A DNA stretch of 7,173 bases, taken from contig CAMIPB010000051.1 of assembly GCA_946223355.1 (NCBI GenBank), positions 1 through 7,173 on the forward strand. The letters are read 5' to 3'. This DNA comes from an uncultured Corynebacterium sp. Its GTDB lineage: Bacteria > Actinomycetota > Actinomycetes > Mycobacteriales > Mycobacteriaceae. Below the pieces are notes generated by a model that was not told where the DNA came from, did no database searches, and was given only the letters and a program-made list of their open reading frames with translations. Below are positions 6,993 to 7,173 of the stretch, piece after piece. Position numbers and translations under genes: made by a program. The first letter of the stretch is position 1. The number at the start of each line of letters is the position of its first letter.

Positions 6993-7173
6993 GTGAGTAC
7001 GAATAAGTCCGGTAAGCCTGCTCTTTCTGTCCACGATATTTCAGACGCTAGTGATCACAAGCGCCCTCTCGTGCGCGCATTGCAGGTAGCTGTGTGGGCG
7101 CTGGTGGCGCTGACGATTGTCTCGCTGATGGCATGGGGTGCCGCCCGCGACCTGCCGGGGATTTGGGCGGTGC
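6993..7173 (+). CDS. AtpI-like small membrane protein preceding the ATP synthase operon, N-terminal part
   Basis: The GTG at 6993 opens a frame that runs off the right edge; 60 residues are visible. AGGA (6980-6983) lies 9 bases upstream. The product has a hydrophilic head of about 25 residues (MSTNKSGKPALSVHDISDAS), then a basic turn (HKRPLVRALQ) and a membrane span (VAVWALVALTIVSLMAWGAA), then RDLPGIWAV. From memory, a short head, one span and an R-[DE]-LPGIWGV-like turn resemble the corynebacterial protein encoded just before atpB (ATP synthase I-like), thought to help c-ring assembly. The wecA-type gene on the other flank supports this. The call rests on a short fragment and on synteny. 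Confidence 0.6.
   Translation, partial: MSTNKSGKPALSVHDISDASDHKRPLVRALQVAVWALVALTIVSLMAWGAARDLPGIWAV

Noticed and set aside
1..7173. tRNA, rRNA, CRISPR array, insertion sequence or attachment site
   Set aside because: Read through on both strands, I saw no regular repeats, transposase or integrase motifs, tRNA-like cloverleaf or target-site duplications around the cassette.

Overview
The window looks like a chromosomal segment of a Corynebacterium-type actinobacterium. Hand counts on sampled lines give about 68% G+C at the left edge and 54-57% in the middle. GTG starts are common. The left edge carries the 3' end of a wecA/rfe-type glycosyl-1-phosphate transferase gene, and the right edge carries the 5' end of what looks like the small AtpI-like membrane protein that precedes atpB. 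In many actinobacteria these two genes lie next to each other just before the F-type ATP synthase operon. Here about 6.5 kb separates them.

Layout: wecA 3' end (to 400); a 247-bp non-coding leader holding a perfect 11-bp inverted repeat and a weak candidate promoter (401-647); a 1318-aa single-module NRPS of the Pls/PosA type, the family of epsilon-poly-L-lysine synthetase (648-4604); 13 bp later a 453-aa ten-span membrane protein of the DUF418/HGSNAT-like acyltransferase type (4618-5979); a 113-bp gap with a hairpin and a tiny 8-codon ORF; a 283-aa very acidic lipoprotein of unknown function (6093-6944); a 48-bp gap; the AtpI-like gene (6993 to the end). All genes are on the + strand.

How they may work together (inference): the Pls-type enzyme activates one basic amino acid, probably lysine or a close analogue, holds it on its carrier domain, and polymerises it with three tandem membrane-anchored left-handed beta-helix domains to give a cationic homo-poly(amino acid) at the membrane. 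The co-transcribed ten-span protein could acylate or otherwise modify the product or the cell envelope. The acidic surface lipoprotein could bind or buffer the polycation. The block as a whole looks like a lower-GC cassette placed in the conserved wecA-atp junction. No polymer-degrading enzyme, dedicated exporter, regulator, integrase, IS, tRNA or CRISPR was seen. No strong U-tract terminator separates the cassette from the atp side.
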